This document shows positions 39,525-51,500 of a stretch of 64,000 bases of DNA, one piece after another. The position numbers were made by a program, and so were the translations under genes. The stretch is from Syngnathus acus. Its lineage: Eukaryota > Chordata > Actinopteri > Syngnathiformes > Syngnathidae. Within the stretch, counting starts at the first letter, position 1, and each line of letters opens with the position of its first letter. The stretch spans positions 744,001 through 808,000 of the forward strand of contig NC_051100.1 in assembly GCF_901709675.1 (NCBI RefSeq), in the 5' to 3' direction. The notes under the pieces were generated by a model that saw only the letters and a program-made list of their open reading frames with translations, made no database searches and was not told the DNA's origin.

Positions 39525-42500
39525 CAAACACACGACAGGAGTCTTGCATCAGTTGACAGAAATAAAGCCCCAAATTTGAATTTTTTTCTTATTGTCTGGT
39601 CACCCGCAATTTGTTCTGGAATTGATGTACTCCTACTGTCTTCAAGTATTCTCCGGTGCAGAGAGGAACTGTAGCGCACACAGAAAAGCATTTGCAGTCA
39701 TCTCGCTCGCTTGACTTGTAACACAATGAAAATAATGAATATCATTTGGTCTGGTTGAGATGTCTTAAAAGCCGAAAAAAAAAACCCCACAGCTTTGCGC
39801 TTTGCTTTGACCAATATGAATCCCACAACATTTTGGAGGAAGGCTCATTTCACTTGTGACCATCCTGAGAGCAACTCTCATATTACCAATAGGAAGTCAG
39901 ACTCGTATATTCATACAGTATGCTGCAGAAAATGACCCTATAGGGATGTGAATATAATAAAGCAATGTAATATCATAAAAGGTTTTGCAGGCCTTCTCCT
40001 CCAGAGCCTGTGGAATGTGTGACACCTTTCCCACTAAATAATCCGGAAATTCATCTTATTATTGGCGGGCGCGTGGACATTGTTGCTCTCTTGCAACCGC
40101 CCTTGTCATCAAATGACTGCGCTAATATTGCCGTGCTGGCATTTATTAATACACTTCTCCAGGTGGCCATTAACCATACACGTTTTCTGTAACTGTACAT
40201 GAGTGATAAAGTCATTCAAGCAGCAGCATAGAGATTCAAAAATCTGTAGCTAGGCTGTTGCTCAGGGGAACTTCTCTTTGGCTCTTCTTGATAGAGTGTG
40301 TTTTATGTCAGAAATGGTCCAGAGTATATTTGAAAGCATAAATCTGTTTGCAGGCAATATTTGCAATGGGTCCATTGAGGCACACTTATGGTGTATTGAG
40401 TTGACCAAGAGCGAGGACCTTGATGACATTTTCCCTGCCAACACTTGCGTTCTATCTCATGAACCACATCACAAAGCAATGAGAAACTATCATTTATTCA
40501 TTTTTCTTTGGAACCTACATTCGATCACAAGGTCCAACTCTTAAGTACACTGCTTTTAAGCGGCGTACAAATATCAAATTGTCGACGTTACCTTTGTGAT
40601 AGCGTGCATGGTCGGACTCGCTATTGCTTTCAGCCGTGCCGGTTCTCATCGTAAATCCAAGACTAATTGTATGGACGCAATCTTCTCTTTGTGATGTCTA
40701 ATTATCGGAATATATTTGATGACACCCTTGACATATATTGCACCAATGTTGAACCGTTTCTTCACAGTATGAAAGAGGCAATTTACAGGGGGCAAATTGG
40801 ATGATGGCAAGCAGATTTATAATGCCACGGCTTCAGCGCTGGCTGGCTGGCTGGCTGGCTGGCTGTAATGAATTTGGATGCCACCAGACTGTGAGATGAG
40901 TGTCATTAGCCTGTTGCCCCGGAGACGCGCGCTTATGAAATAACTTCTCCGAGGCAAACGCTTACATTTTCATGTTCAGCTTGACACTTGGCAACGTCAC
41001 CTGGGGATATAAATCGTCAGACTCATCGAGACGTTTAGTAACTCAGCAATAGTGGAGTATCATCTTTTTGAGTGCTTGTTTTTTTTCTTGTAAACAGGAC
41101 ACACCGCCTGCATTACAAGAAGGATCGGCCCCGGCTCCGGCACCGGCCCCGGCCCCGGTGGCTCCCGTTTCTCAATATGCCTGCCAGAGACGGACAAGCA
41201 CGGACAACAAAAACAAGATTCTGACAGTGAGAAACACTTACCTGTCATCACACATATTTTGCTCTGTAAGAAGCATTTACACCTGTCTTCACCACATCAC
41301 ACATATTTTGCTCTGTAAAAATTGGAGACACATCTTTTCTCCCTGGCTGTGGCTGAGACTGTCAATTTCCTAAATCTTGTCGGAGTAGTTGCTGTTAAAG
41401 TTTCTACCTGTCTTTTTTCACTACTTGTAGGAGTCCCATTTCTTTCTTTTTTTTTTTTTTGCCATATGATGAAGCTCGCTTGCTAGCTTGCTTTCTCCCT
41501 TACCGTCAGCGCTTTGCAATATACACCCCAAAATGGGTTAAAGCAGCAAATGAGATGCTTCTGCAGCTGCAGCCCTGGAAGTGTACCAGTTGACATGTTC
41601 ACAAAGCCGTGGCACAGCGCTGGCATACACTACACTACATAGCCTTAGGCGCTGGACTAGCCAAGTGGATGATGGACATGACAGTCCCCACCAGGACGGA
41701 GGAATCTGTTACCCTGGCTTCATGAACACTGTTGGCGGGCTGGAGCAGGTGGGAAAAGTGAACAACAGGGAAATTAGCAAGCCAGAATGGGGAGTAGATT
41801 TTTTGTTGACTGAAAATGAAACAAAAAGAAGAAGCAATATATTGTAATAAAAGACCCCAGAACCGTGAGGAGACTAAAAACGACATATTTTCCCCTATAA
41901 ATTCCAGCATGATTATTATTTCTAGATTGTTATTGAAAGGTACATTTCAATAATGGTTGCAAATACATTTCTATCAACAAATTCCCGACATATCTCATTC
42001 CAAGATATTGATCCAATTCCATATCTCCAATTCCATATTCCACATGCTATTGATCCAATTCCACTGTAGCTAACGTTTGCTGAATCATTTGATGTAAGTG
42101 CTTGAGATAAGGCTAGTAAGTGGAAGCCTTTGTAGCTGTTGATTGTGCTTAATTACTTCTCAATGGGGGTTCCAACCTGCTTTCACGTTTTCTTTGAACA
42201 CATGCAGCGAAGCAGGTTGCTGTGTGAACATGACCCACTGGCAGGGCCGCCAATACGTGCGAGTGGGGGGTAAATCGGCATGCTGCATTAAAGCCTTCCC
42301 TCCAGTGAGCCATAATTCCTCATTAATGAGATGAGAGCCAAAATGGGTTCACTCCATTTAGCTGATGCTATAAGGGAAATTGATAGACTGGCTTTATGGG
42401 TGTTTGTTAGTGCCTGTATAGGCCGAGGTAAAATTAGGTCTTGCTGCTTTCTTTGTTAGACGTTTTGTCGAAAGACCCCGGGCCTTATTTTCATGCTCAG

Positions 42501-45500
42501 CACAAAGGGCTGCCTGTTTTTTCTTCATTTCGGTATTTTTATAATCATGCGCAAGTAGAGATGGCTGCAGTGTTGTGGCAAGGAACACAGCTGACTCGAT
42601 TCTTAGCCAATGGGAGCGACTCCAATGAGTTGGATGGAGCCTTTGCCAATAGACTGTGAGGTCCAAGGCACGGTGCGCCCTCATCCAACAGTCGCACGAC
42701 TGACATGGACGTGCACGTCACAGAGAAAGAAATAGAAATGAAAGACATTATTAATAGATGAACGAGTAAGTGTAGTCATCTCCATGTCGTAGCGTGCCAC
42801 TGACTCATCCTGACAAACCACTTGTAACAGATACAGTACATGCGCTCGCTCCCATTTCTTCAGCTTGCCGCTTCTGTGATGCACGCTGTTCCGAGTCATC
42901 TGTGAGGAAGTGTATGTTTGCAAGCGACGCAGTTGCTCCATCTCCATGTGGTGCACTAAGCGGGTCAGCGCGTCCCTCGGTGAGCTCGTGTCCTGTTTAC
43001 TGACCCCAGGCTGTGCGAGACAGCGGGTGGTGGGGCGGCCTCGAAGCAGGGCTTGGCTTCAGGCGGATGGATACATATATGGAGCGTTTATCGATCTGGT
43101 CAAATTGGAAAGTGGTAAATCCTATTTGGAAACTGGAAATGACAAAATAGTTTGTTCGCTAAACACACGTCAATATGAGCCTTATGTGTCATACGACTGC
43201 GAACATCAGGAGAAACTGAAAGGTTTTTTCTGGAAGGCCAGACTTGCCAGTTTTCATAGATCATTGCTAAACAATTGAACTTCTATTAGCACCGAATGTC
43301 ATGAATGATTGAGAAGTGAAAGCATTGCCCATAGTCTTGCTTTTAGAGAGCTACTTGCAGCATAATAAAAGTGGCATCCATGTTCCCCTGTCACTGATGT
43401 TCCCCTGTCACTGTGAAGAAGTGAAGTCGTAAAGTCTGCTTTCCTTTCATATCACTTATGAATGAACATTGAATACATTTGCCTGAAAAAGCCCATTGTT
43501 GTTCTCTTGCACTTCCATTAAGAAAGGCAAAATAATCCTAACATCGCTTCTTTTCCCCCCCTCCTATGTGCCTGCAGGATGCTTTCGAAGTGCTGGCAGA
43601 GTACTACGAATTGAGTGAGCTCAAGGCTTCGTGCCTTGTCTTCAGGAGAGCTGCGTCTGTCTTGAAGAGTCTGCCCTGGACTGTGCAGTGTATTGAGGCC
43701 ACTCGGGGCCTGCCCTGCCTGGGGGAGCACACCAAGGCAGTCATGGAGGTATTAGTACCTTTTAGGACATTTCATTATTTGGCAGACAGAGGGCAACCGT
43801 GGAAAGGGAGAACTTTATGTGAGTGAGAATCCGATCCCAAAAAAATCTTCACTTGCCCATCATTGCCTCCTCCTGTGTGCCAAGGAAATGTCAGGTTGTC
43901 AGGCAAATGATAGCCACTGTGCTCTTTTCTGACAACGCCAGGCGAGTTGACACGTTAAACTTACATCATAAAGTGCGTTTCTCGGTGCAAGTTTCAAAAT
44001 GTGTCTGTCAGATCTGTCAGCTTTGAGGTCGAGAATAACACCGTAGACCAAGTTAGACTGGCGATGAATGACCTCTTGTTGTCTTGGCGCCATTCAGACG
44101 CTTAACCATTTTCTTTTCACTTTCAGCTGATGGTTCATATATCAAAGCAAGAAAAGGACATGACACATCAAAACAACGTGAAAAACAAAGCGCTTGATGC
44201 GCTTGTGAACACTCGGATAGCAATGACTGAAGATAAAAAGCTACTGATGTAAATCAAGCACTGAGGCAGACGTCTGTGGGTGTGTTTGCACGTGCGCACT
44301 CGCACTGCTCTCTTCCTGTCCGGATGATCGCTTCACTGACTCATTGATATGTGATATTGTGTAACAGAAATAAAAAAGATCTGAATTTCAACCTTTGGTG
44401 GATTTCAAAGAGATGATGTCTACGTTAATTAGGATCAATATACTGCGGTCAGCGAATTAGATGAGCTCTAAGTGGGAACTTACTGAGGTTTCAAAGCAAA
44501 TGCTAACTTGGTGATTGCGTCACAGCACAAAGGTTCGAAATAAAAAGGCACGAGACCGATTCCGTTTCTCTGTCGCCAAAAACAAACAAATAAAACAACA
44601 ACAGCAACAAAAATCAACTCATTCCAAATTTTTGTTTTTCAGGAGATTCTCCAAAGTGGCCATTCATTTGACGTTGAGCGAATACTCTCCAGTGAGCGCT
44701 ATCAGACCTTAAAGGTCAGTAGATAAAACAGGTCCCGGCAGGTACTGTATATCTTGATGAACACCGCAGCCTCCCTTGGCTTTCTCAGTTGAGGCGCTTT
44801 TGAAATGATTTGCATTTTACCAATCCATATAGCATTTCAAACTCCGACAGCTAACCTCTTCTCAAAAGTTGTCACGTCATGTCTTTCTCTCTCTTTGCTC
44901 CTTTCCTGACAGCTGTTCACAAGTGTATTTGGGGTTGGACCCAAGACGGCAGAGAAATGGTACCGCAGGGGGCTACGCTCATTTAGTGACATTGTGGCAG
45001 AGCCCAGCATTCAGCTCAACCCCATGCAACAAAGCGGTACGTCAACATCTCGTCGTCTCGACTGGCAAAACCCACCTGGAGTTCGGTGCCAAGAGAAAGT
45101 GTCACATTTTTCTATCCCACTTATTCGAGAAAGACCACAAAATCCACTTTTACCGTGAGAAAGGGGTTGTTTCTGTTTTTCCAAGATAAACAGAGTTAGT
45201 TTTCAAATGCCACAACGTGACAAAACATACGGTGGAGACAGATGAAAGCAAAATGACATCAGTTCATCCTTTAGCGAGCGACGTGCCTTCCAGCGCAACA
45301 TATCACATTGTATCTCCCTTTTAATTCACCTCCGAGCAACTGGCTGTGATTGATGGCTTGCTCCCAGACTAATAACCGCATGGTATTTCCCCCGTAGGTT
45401 TTCTGCATTATGGAGACATCTCGAGGGTTGTCACTAAAGCGGAGGCTCAAGCCCTGGGGAACATTATTGACCAAGCTGTCCGTTTGATCACGTCGGACGG

Positions 45501-48500
45501 CGTAATAGCGCTGACAGGTGGCTTCCGCAGGTAGAAGAAGACTTGTCTCGTCCTTTCTGTATTGATGCGCTGCACAACAAATGTCAGTGTTTTGTGCTAT
45601 TATTGTTCTGCTGTTATTGCTTATGCTCACGGGAATGCATAATGTCCTTCAAGATCCGCTTCAATTTGAAACCACAACAAAAGTGCTTCGTGATTAGCAC
45701 AATGCAATATCCCTGATTTGTTTGGATTGGTAATCAGTGGTCCCCAACCACGGTCCGCAGCCCTGTACTTGGAAATTTGCTTCCTGTAATGGTTGCAAAT
45801 GTTTTAGTGCTCTTGACTTGCAAAGAAAAATCAGTGGTGGTGTTCTCCTCATACTACATATAGCAACTCTTAACTTCAAAAGATCTGAGTGACAGCTGGA
45901 ATGATGTCTTATTATGTAAATAACTGCCCCTCCAGGGAAAATCTGGTAAAAGAGATGGGGGGGGGGGGGTTGGAGCATCACGGATAGTTAGCATCAAGAT
46001 GATGGGGAGCAACAGTACACGATTTATGGCTGAGGAGTCTGCTGAAAAGCATAACAGGCCCTATGAGAGAGCTTTTATGACTTCAAACTCAGCAAGCTGG
46101 AGCACACTTAAATCTCCTCTCATATTTGGTGAAGGCTTGCAAAGTAGTCCTTGAAATCTAAGTGGAATCATGTAGAGCTGAATAAAAGAACAATGACTTG
46201 CCTATTTCAAGTCGGTAAATGATTCAGAAATCTCAAATGACGTTGTTTTTTAAATAGCATGACACACCAAAATCATGCAAAATGTGCTCATGTATTTGCC
46301 AGCCTCAGCCTTAACCACCCACTAGTTTTTTTTCATTGTGACATTCTTGAAAAAACACCCTTCCAAAATTTCAACAGATTTAATGACCTTTAATTTCTTC
46401 CACGGTTCTAAGTCTCTTATTAGCCAAATGACTTACAAGCAATAGCTTGAACTAATTCTTGTTAAACAGTTGCACCCAAGTAACATACACTATAATGTAC
46501 GGCCCGAAATTTGCAAGAGGTAAGTGACACACAGCTGTAAGTCAAGCTGTCATTCACTTCACAGCAGAGTAAAACAACAAGGGTTTGTTGGTGCTGCTGA
46601 CCTTATTGCGAGAAGGGTGACAAGTCTCAGAGAAATCTTGTTGTTGGGGGGGGGGGGATTAAAAATAGATTAGTCTGGAAAACACAGCTTCTGCCAGCAA
46701 TGTATGTGGAGACGTACCAGTAAGACTTAGCTGTGGAGCAGATTCAAAATCAAAATTGTCACTAGTGACACGGAACAGCTTTGCAAATCCCTTAGCAGCA
46801 GCAGCAGCAGCAGCAGACTCTCGCTGCGATATGTATGTTATGCTGCTCCATTAGGTCCACATGCACAATATCATACATACATATAAGATTCCAGAGCAGC
46901 TGCCTTACAATGGAATATCACTTTTGATTGAGTTTGATTGCACAATAAAGGACTGTATAAGAGCCATTCATTAATTACAGCTCCTGTGTTTGACATCATT
47001 CGATTGTGCAGGTCGAGCTGATTATGGCCGTGCTAAGCTCGTAGGGGCAGAGGCGAACGGGATAGCAACAATGTGCTGCATACAATTGCATTCAAAGCTT
47101 GCCACTTCTGAACACATCAAAGTAAAGGAAACCGTTTCCTCTCTGTGGCCAGCTACTTGTGACTTAACTTTTCTTGCCTCACATTCCAAGACCTTTCCAG
47201 AAGCAACACTTTCGCACCCCCATCTGTATTATTCATACATGTCACACTGTCATCCACACAAATTTGTAAATAACCTTTAATATTTCATGTGCTTTGTGCT
47301 GAAACGCTCAATAATTGATCCTTTTTCCTCACGCAATATAGTAAGTGTAGGCAGGCCAGCTGTATTTACAGTGTTTCTTCTTTTTGTGTGTGGTGACACT
47401 GCAAAGAAAAGGAAGCAAAGCAAAGCAAGGCAAAGCAAGGCAGCCACCCTCTTAGCTTGAGAGAATGCGACGTGTGCTTTCATCCACTTTTGTGCTGACC
47501 AAAGCTGTATTAGTGGAAGTAGCTGCATAGCCTCGCAACATACTAATAATGCACAGCTACTATCCAGTGAGTGTATATGTGAATGTGTCCTACTTGACTA
47601 GCCATTCCTATGCTTTGCACTCACCCATACCCTGATTAGGGGTAATCCACGAGAGCTATGAATGTATGCTGATCTCTCCCCGTGTTTATGATTTTGCTAT
47701 TCATGGCACACATTTATGCAGCACACTCAAGTGAGATTTCCCAGCGTAGCAGAGGACGCTGCTGCTGAGCTGGAAAGCTTCTCCATGTTTTTTTGTACGC
47801 CCTACGCCAAACTGGAAATGTCGCGGAATTTCCACTTTGCCAATTAAGAGTGCTGTAGGCTTTGAGAGAACTTGCACATTCAGCAGATGGGGCTCAAAAT
47901 AAACGTGTCCTACGAGCTATATGATTAGGACAAGGTTCAATTTTCACACGCACCACAACAACCAAGCCGAAAAGTAAGCGGGATGCATCTGATCTAACGG
48001 AAGGGGATATCAGTTAAAGAGGGCAAATGAAATGACAAATGTGACAAAAGCAACATCTGCTGAGTGTGCTTGAAAGCAAAGCCCTCTCAGGGGAACGTGC
48101 GCGCTTCCTGCCGCTAACCCTAACCATTAACATTCACATGCCTTGCTCGAGCAGTAATGGCTCTTTTCAAAGACTCGGTCGCTTCGCCGAGCCTTTCCAT
48201 CAAGCCATATTCATAGCCCGTTGTCGTTGTTTCGATGTTGCCGTCATTTGTTACATGCAGCATGTTGCTCTTGCAGCATTTCATCCATCTCCTGGAGTCA
48301 TAGCGTCATTGTCATTTCACTTTTGCCGGTGTGTACAAAAGGAGTTGTGAGTGCATAATGATCAGTTTGAAATGCCACCTGGCCTATTTGGCAGCAAGCA
48401 GAGGCAAAGCTAGAGCTGAAGGAGAGGCCAACATTGATAAATCAGGAAGCCTCTGTCATCCACTCATGGCCTTTGTTTGCTGTTTGTGTCAGCACTGTTC

Positions 48501-51500
48501 TCACCGATGACAAACTGCACACGCGGCTGTTTTGGCAGGCCGCTATAATCACAAGAACACAATGCTCCTTTTCATCATGGAATATGAGAACTTCTGAGTG
48601 GCAGGAAAACACCCTTTCCTTTTTCATTTCTTTCAAAGAAAAATAGCGTGTCGAGCAACAGGTGCTAGCTATTCTTGACAAATTCCAATCCGCCCCAAAT
48701 CTGAGATCTGTGAGGTAGACGTGTTTAGCACTCGTCCGCCTTACGGCACTCCTTTGGATCCTCGTCGACCTTCTGTTCTAAGGTGAACATGAAGGAGCAA
48801 GTGAACACGGTGGCATGCTCTTCCAGCTACGGCAGAGTGCCATCATTCCACGGAAGAGTGCTAATGACCTCGGTGTGTCATGTCAGCTTGTGCCTGTAGC
48901 TGTTAACAAGCCCCGCCAACGCCTTGCTCCAAAATGTTATTGATGTTTTTGGATGACAGAGCCAGAAGGTTTGAGGAAAGATTTCCCTGCAGAAATAACA
49001 AAATACATCCGAATAATTGTTTGCGTTTTCTTAATCCTTTTTCCATATTCATCCAGTTACTTAATTCGAGGCTATGTACATGAGGTAATAATATCATTAC
49101 CACCCACACAGTTTGTGGTCTTTGTTTGCCAGGGGGAAGGAGGTTGGCCATGATGTGGACTTTATTGTCACAACACATGAAGTGGGCAAGGAGGGATGTG
49201 TCCTGCGCCACATTATTGATTCCTTCAAGAAACAAGTAAGTGAAGAGATGAATTCTTCCTAAAAAGTTGAACATGACGAATGTTGGTGAGCCACAATCAT
49301 AGTGCAGGCGTGCAATGAATTTACACCTTGACAGAATAAAGCTATAAAAATGAACACAAATGTCAATGTATTGCTCCAACTCACCTATTTAGCCTAATGA
49401 GAAAAAAATGTGAGAGGAAAGCGGAGGAAACCTACCCAGACACGGGGAGAACATGCAAACTCCTAACACAGAAGGCCGGAGCCCAAATGGAACCCTGTAC
49501 GTCTCAACCGCGAGGTGCGCGTGCTAACCAGTGCGGCACAGTACGGCCCCAGAAAATCAATTGATTTAAAAAAAAAAAAAGCTTCTTGGCAGAGAGGCTC
49601 CAAAATGAACACCAAATTGCTGTCATACTGCAAAGGACATAAAATAATAGAAGACCATCATATTTTTAATGTCTGTATAACGCGCTTGTCGAATTGGTAC
49701 TGAACCAATAATAACTTTATTTATTTTAGCCTTGGGGCATCATAAATGTTACTATGTAAGAAGAAAATAAAACTCGATTCGCCAGGGCAAGCATAGTCGA
49801 TCAACTAAAACCATTGCAAAAATAAATCATTTATGACTTCTCCATTGACAAGAGTTTTATTATCTGAAATCACAAAATGATCTTAATGACCACATCATAC
49901 TCAATTGAGCTGTTTGGGAGGTTTGAAAAGCCCGAGCCTTTGTAATAATAATGACCTCCTCCTTGCTACATATTGTTCACAGTCCACCATTTGCAGCCAT
50001 TTCTGAGCAGGTGAGCTGAAGTTGCAAAAAGCACACGTCAACACCACTTGCGAGACTTAAGTAGGTAGGACAGGTGATAAAAACCTTTTAGGTGGCCCGG
50101 AAAAGAAAGCCGGATACGCTTGGCATCAAAGAGACGAAGGCCGCTTTGCAGGCACCATGACAAGAGACTGTGATTAAATGACGTAATAAAGGTTGACTCC
50201 CGGCCGGCTGTGTAATCTCGTCATTGAGAATCATGTCCGTGCGCATTCACAGCTAATAGCGGCCGGCCGGGCACAGGAGTTGAACATGTCCTTCCAAAAC
50301 AAATGTCGTCATCATCATCATTTTCCTGATGATTTTTAAAGCAGAACTTAAGGGCAGAGGCAGATTCAGTAGCAGACAAATGAGTCAGTGAGCATTGCTT
50401 CCGTTCATCTATCATCAGTGTCATTCAATATTGTGCAAAGGCTGTCGGGACGGGCCGCCATAATAACGCAATTCAGCTTTATTGTTATGCATTGGTGCCG
50501 AGCGACTCAATGCGGTTAGACGTTCAAGTGTTCCACCTCTGGTCGGATAAGTGATTCAAGCAGCGCTGCCCGCGCAGCTGAGATTCAATTTCTCCTCAAA
50601 ATCCAATCTGAGCAGTAGAGTCTACTTGGAGCGGCATGCCGGAGCACAAACAACACTAGCAAAGTCAAAGTACAGGTCATAAAATCTAAAAGAAGCAAAT
50701 TCCATGCAGAGATGAAGAACTTTGCCTCCTTTCTGTGAGTCACACAAATGACCCGATGAGATCATACGTCCAGGCTTTGCCTCACAACATTGTTTGTCCT
50801 GAGAATGTTGTGCTATGAGCTCATGCTGTTATCTCAAAAGAGGCTGCAAGTAGATTACAATATGGAAAGAAAAAGATTTCAATCATCCGCCACTACTCCG
50901 AGGCAAAGCTTTTGGGGAAAGATTATCTTGGCGTCTCTCTAATTCCCTCTGTAAACTGTGGCATAATCGAACTCTCGGATGTTTTCTGATTTACCTGCTG
51001 CTTGGGAGATGACAGCAGAGCAGAGTCGAGCAGAGCAGAGCAGAGCAGAGCAGAGCAGAGCAGAGCAGAGCACAGCGCCATTGGGCTAAACAGTGCGCGG
51101 CAATCGTCAGATGACAACTTCCTGACATTTCAATGGATTTTGAGTAGATGTGTGTCAAACTGAAAGAGCAAGACAGGAAGAAATCCGAGTGACTCCATTT
51201 GATGTGTGTATGTATGTATGCCGGAGGGCCCAAAACTAAAGAGCATGAATTAAATGTGTTCAGGTACTTAATGGTCACCATTAATGCTTTTCTTCAAAGG
51301 CATCAATATCGTTCAAGGCCGAAAGGAATGCAGCGTGCTCAAAACGTGCAATGTCCTGTCATTGTTCATTCGCAAAAGCTGTTTCCGTAGCCAAAAAGAG
51401 CTTTTTTTTGGGTTGTTTTTTTTGTGAATTTTAGGCCGAATTTGTAGTTTATCCTTCCGGTTTATTTTCACAATGATTGAAAATTCCAAGTGGTGGATGA

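Larger units (their letters stand above)
38169..49132 (+). other. DNTT: DNTT introns 1-7
   Basis: These introns are about 0.2-3.6 kb. They hold GT-rich microsatellites at 38661-38713 and 39487-39523, a (GGCT)n tract at 40842-40866, a short (GCA)n tract near 46796-46816 and a hAT-like fragment at 45737. No additional coding exon was recognised. An acceptor-like site at 44126 leads only to a short frame and was not used. Confidence 0.5.

Noticed and set aside
44115-44260. Possible extra DNTT exon after an acceptor-like 'ctttcag' at 44126
   Set aside because: Skipping it joins exons 4 and 5 into the conserved VMEEILQSGHS; including it disrupts that match.
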